The notes under the pieces: model-generated
The model's database searches: none
What the model saw: only the letters and a program-made list of their open reading frames with translations
What the model was told of the DNA's origin: nothing
In this document: piece after piece, positions 4,782 through 6,271 of the stretch
How positions within the stretch are numbered: position 1 is the stretch's first letter
Layout of the letters: each line of letters begins with the position of its first letter
Source: an uncultured Desulfobacterium sp.
GTDB lineage: Bacteria > Desulfobacterota > Desulfobacteria > Desulfobacterales > Desulfobacteraceae
Assembly: GCA_937124525.1 (NCBI GenBank)
Contig: CAKZLA010000334.1
Coordinates: forward strand, 1-6,271
DNA: 6,271 nucleotides
Reading direction: 5' to 3'
Translations under genes and position numbers: made by a program

Positions 4782-5551
4782 TCTGTAAACCATACGGTGC
4801 GACTTTTTTGAAACCTGATACCTGTATCTTAAAACAAACCGAGCTGGCCGAAATCCTGAAAAAGAACAGGGAGATTGACAAACGGGCCAATGCTGGCGGT
4901 ACGGGTCAGCTCAAATACAATTCATACCCTGTCCGGTATTTTGCCCTTGAAAAATGCCATGGGTGCGAAGTAGGGCTGAAACTATATCACGAATCACTAA
5001 CTAAACCCAAAGAAGAGGAAAAAGTTATGAACGGGAAAAAGACGTGCGGCAGTTGTGGAGTCGCAAAACCTGCAACCAAGGAGTATTTTGATTTTGCACC
5101 GAAAGGAAAATATCAGCTCACAAAAGATTGCCGGGTTTGCAGGGGAACGGCCCCGGGAATGGAAACACCAAGAAAACTCAAAGTTGTGCCGGTGCCGGGA
5201 AAAGACCCGGATTTTCTTCCGGAAAAAAGAGATGTGCCGGCAGTAAAAATACCAGATCCAGTCAAGACGGTCGTTTGCCCCGAGTGTGGCAAGGAAAAAG
5301 AGATGTCCTCAGATTTTTTTTATGTCAATTCCAGCGCCAAAACAGGGCTTGAATCGGTCTGCAAAATTTGTCGAAATACTATCAAAAAAAAGGCCAGGGA
5401 AGAACAGCAAAAAAACCTTGTCCTGGAAATCGGGAATTATCCTGATATTTTGAGCCAGTTGGAGGCAGCTGCTGCGGATAACATGAGGACACCAGAGGCC
5501 CAGGCGCTGTGGATGTTGAAAGGGGCGCTGGTCGGAGAATCAAGTAATTGA
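4766..5551 (+). CDS. Phage protein with three four-cysteine (zinc-binding) clusters
   Basis: A 261-residue protein with exactly 12 cysteines, all in three four-cysteine groups. Cluster 1 is C7, C20 and C64-H-G-C67, like the small zinc proteins (C...C...CxxC..G) of many prophages. Clusters 2 and 3 are matched copies: C94-GS-C97 ... C122-RV-C125, and C171-PE-C174 ... C199-KI-C202, both with 24 residues between the CxxC pairs. They have the look of the treble-clef fingers that precede HNH endonuclease domains in phages, but no HNH follows; the C-terminus is a helical KKKAREEQQKN and an acidic tail. A proline- and lysine-rich linker (about 130-168) joins clusters 2 and 3. DNA or RNA binding is plausible; the function is unknown. 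The start overlaps the previous gene by 16 bases and has AAAAGGGGG upstream. A second in-frame ATG at 5027 (residue 88) also has a Shine-Dalgarno. Confidence 0.65.
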   Translation: MQGKIICKPYGATFLKPDTCILKQTELAEILKKNREIDKRANAGGTGQLKYNSYPVRYFALEKCHGCEVGLKLYHESLTKPKEEEKVMNGKKTCGSCGVAKPATKEYFDFAPKGKYQLTKDCRVCRGTAPGMETPRKLKVVPVPGKDPDFLPEKRDVPAVKIPDPVKTVVCPECGKEKEMSSDFFYVNSSAKTGLESVCKICRNTIKKKAREEQQKNLVLEIGNYPDILSQLEAAAADNMRTPEAQALWMLKGALVGESSN

Positions 5552-5581
5552 TGTAATAACTTGAATTTTAAAAGGTGGAAT

Positions 5582-5734
5582 ATGAGGATTTATTTTTTCG
5601 GCTGTTGGGATAGGCCAGGCCATTTTTTATATGACTATAACTATATCGTACCCTCACTTGAAAACAAGAGCGCGTATAGAAGGATTGATTGCCTGATTGT
5701 ATTTATGGACAAGGGGATTATGAACTGTCTATAA
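5582..5734 (+). CDS. Short phage protein starting MRIYFFGCW, probably truncated
   Basis: A 50-residue reading with a strong Shine-Dalgarno (AAAGGTGG, 5571-5578) 3 bases before the ATG, and 30 bases after the previous stop. The start MRIYFFGCWDRPGHFLYD recalls phage/prophage hypothetical proteins beginning YFFGCW.xPGH.L that are usually over 100 residues long. Here the resemblance ends after YRRID (about residue 36) and the frame closes at a TAA. It could be a genuine short form, a frameshifted gene, or the left remnant at the junction with the rpmB piece. The function of the longer family is unknown to me. The start is well supported; the product is not. Confidence 0.5.
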   Translation: MRIYFFGCWDRPGHFLYDYNYIVPSLENKSAYRRIDCLIVFMDKGIMNCL

Positions 5735-5794
5735 ACTCTACATTGATACTGACAATTTAAATGAATATTTTTTGTTGAAATGTGGTTATATTTC
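5735..5794. other. Probable junction between the phage block and the rpmB piece
   Basis: Coding signal of the phage block stops at or before 5734, and the sequence becomes AT-rich non-coding DNA leading into a promoter for rpmB. Codon choice and gene class differ on the two sides. The exact base cannot be located by eye; it could also lie inside the preceding 50-residue reading. A natural prophage end next to rpmB is possible, but no attachment-site repeat or integrase is visible. Confidence 0.4.
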
Positions 5795-5823
5795 TTGACG
5801 TGTATAGTCCTATCCCCTATATA
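5795..5823 (+). promoter_or_regulatory. Sigma-70 type promoter of rpmB
   Basis: TTGACG at 5795-5800 and TATATA at 5818-5823 are 17 bases apart, near the consensus in both boxes and at the ideal spacing. Transcription would begin at about 5830, leaving a leader of some 75 bases before rpmB. Confidence 0.7.
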
Positions 5824-5842
5824 CCGCTTTCAAGTTTTATGA

Positions 5843-5872
5843 GGCCCCATGACGATTCTCATGTAGGTGGCC
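5843..5872 (+). promoter_or_regulatory. Stem-loop in the rpmB leader, possible control element
   Basis: GGCC (5843-5846) and CATGA (5848-5852) pair with TCATG (5859-5863) and GGCC (5869-5872), with a bulge of one base on the left and five on the right and a 6-base loop. It lies between the promoter and the start codon. Ribosomal protein operons often use leader structures for feedback control; whether this one does is an inference. Confidence 0.35.
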
Positions 5873-5907
5873 ATTTGATATAAGAAATATAAGTTAAGGA
5901 AAAAATG

Positions 5908-6195
5908 ATGTCACGTGTATGTGAATTAACAGGCAAAGCTGTAATGAGCGGTAATAATGTAAGCCATGCGCTTAACAGAACCCGTCGTAAATTCCGTCCG
6001 AATCTTACCAAAGTGACGCTAATGAGCGATGCGCTTGGTCAATCTGTAAAAATGAAAATTTCAGCACATGCACTACGTAGTGTTGAACATAACGGTGGCC
6101 TTGATAATTTCCTTGTTAAAGCAAGTGATCTTAAGCTTTCACTTAAAGCAAGAAGACTGAAAAAGAACATTAAGAAGAAATTAGCTGCTGCCTAA
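5908..6195 (+). CDS. rpmB: 50S ribosomal protein L28 (bL28)
   Basis: bL28 is a protein of the large ribosomal subunit. The product begins [21 protein letters not shown], cut here by [12 protein letters not shown], which is the hallmark of the family. The later [18 protein letters not shown] and [15 protein letters not shown] are typical of alphaproteobacterial L28, which is longer than the roughly 78-residue E. coli form. The length is 95 residues. Two adjacent ATG codons occur at 5905 and 5908. The second is chosen because the family starts [10 protein letters not shown] and because the AAGGA (5896-5900) is then 7 bases away; the first would add one Met. It is a monocistronic unit here, with its own promoter and an intrinsic terminator. 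The gene appears complete and functional. Confidence 0.95.
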   Translation: MSRVCELTGKAVMSGNNVSHALNRTRRKFRPNLTKVTLMSDALGQSVKMKISAHALRSVEHNGGLDNFLVKASDLKLSLKARRLKKNIKKKLAAA

Positions 6196-6221
6196 TTCCT
6201 GATTATAAGATGATTTTTAAG

Positions 6222-6249
6222 AGCCGCTGATTTTTCAGCGGCTTTTTTT
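6222..6249 (+). terminator. Intrinsic terminator after rpmB
   Basis: AGCCGCTGA (6222-6230) pairs perfectly with TCAGCGGCT (6235-6243) around a TTTT loop, followed by a run of T to 6249. It begins 26 bases after the rpmB stop and ends the transcript. Confidence 0.93.
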
Positions 6250-6271
6250 ATGTCTTCAAGAAAGTCACTAT

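Noticed and set aside
5055..5352. Two other plus-frame readings inside the cysteine-cluster gene
   Set aside because: The main frame has paired CxxC motifs with identical spacing; the alternatives have none and no start signals.

Overview
This 6.3 kb window does not read as one natural locus. It looks like pieces from at least two or three sources: (a) minus-strand bacterial core genes at the left end, (b) a plus-strand phage or prophage early-region block in the middle, and (c) a complete ribosomal protein gene with its own promoter and terminator at the right end. The left end (about 223-1740) is an internal part of leucyl-tRNA synthetase of Bacteroidota/Flavobacteriia type, AT-rich and with no frame break. 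At about 222-235 it runs in frame into a piece of guanylate kinase of proteobacterial type. The right end (about 5735-6271) is rpmB (ribosomal protein L28) of alphaproteobacterial type. The mixture is most easily explained by chimerism during amplification, cloning or assembly. The gene calls inside each block do not depend on that explanation.

The middle block (about 1741-5734) is a tightly packed phage-like operon. In order it holds the tail of a protein that may be a RecT-type annealing protein, a metallo-beta-lactamase-fold protein with a changed zinc motif, a winged-helix replication initiator, a lambda P/G40P-loader-like protein, a RusA-like Holliday junction resolvase, a 58-residue secreted or membrane mini-protein, a protein with three four-cysteine clusters, and a 50-residue protein that is probably truncated. 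Several genes overlap by a few bases (TAATG, ATGA). The layout resembles lambdoid initiator-loader-resolvase replication modules. The initiator gene carries a tandem 11-bp repeat followed by a purine-rich stretch, so it is a candidate phage origin placed inside the initiator gene, as in lambda O. The host is uncertain; the gene types recall prophages of Desulfobacterota and other Gram-negatives.

The most unusual feature is in the leuS piece. A DUF559/Vsr-like endonuclease domain of about 137 codons sits in frame at a beta-hairpin turn at the start of the CP1 editing domain, and it ends in a short repeat that I recall as widespread in Flavobacteriia. The inserted domain appears to have lost part of its active site while LeuRS keeps its own editing motifs. 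This may be a domestic or degenerate domain-invading element in an essential gene. Every stretch longer than 300 bases is covered by a gene.
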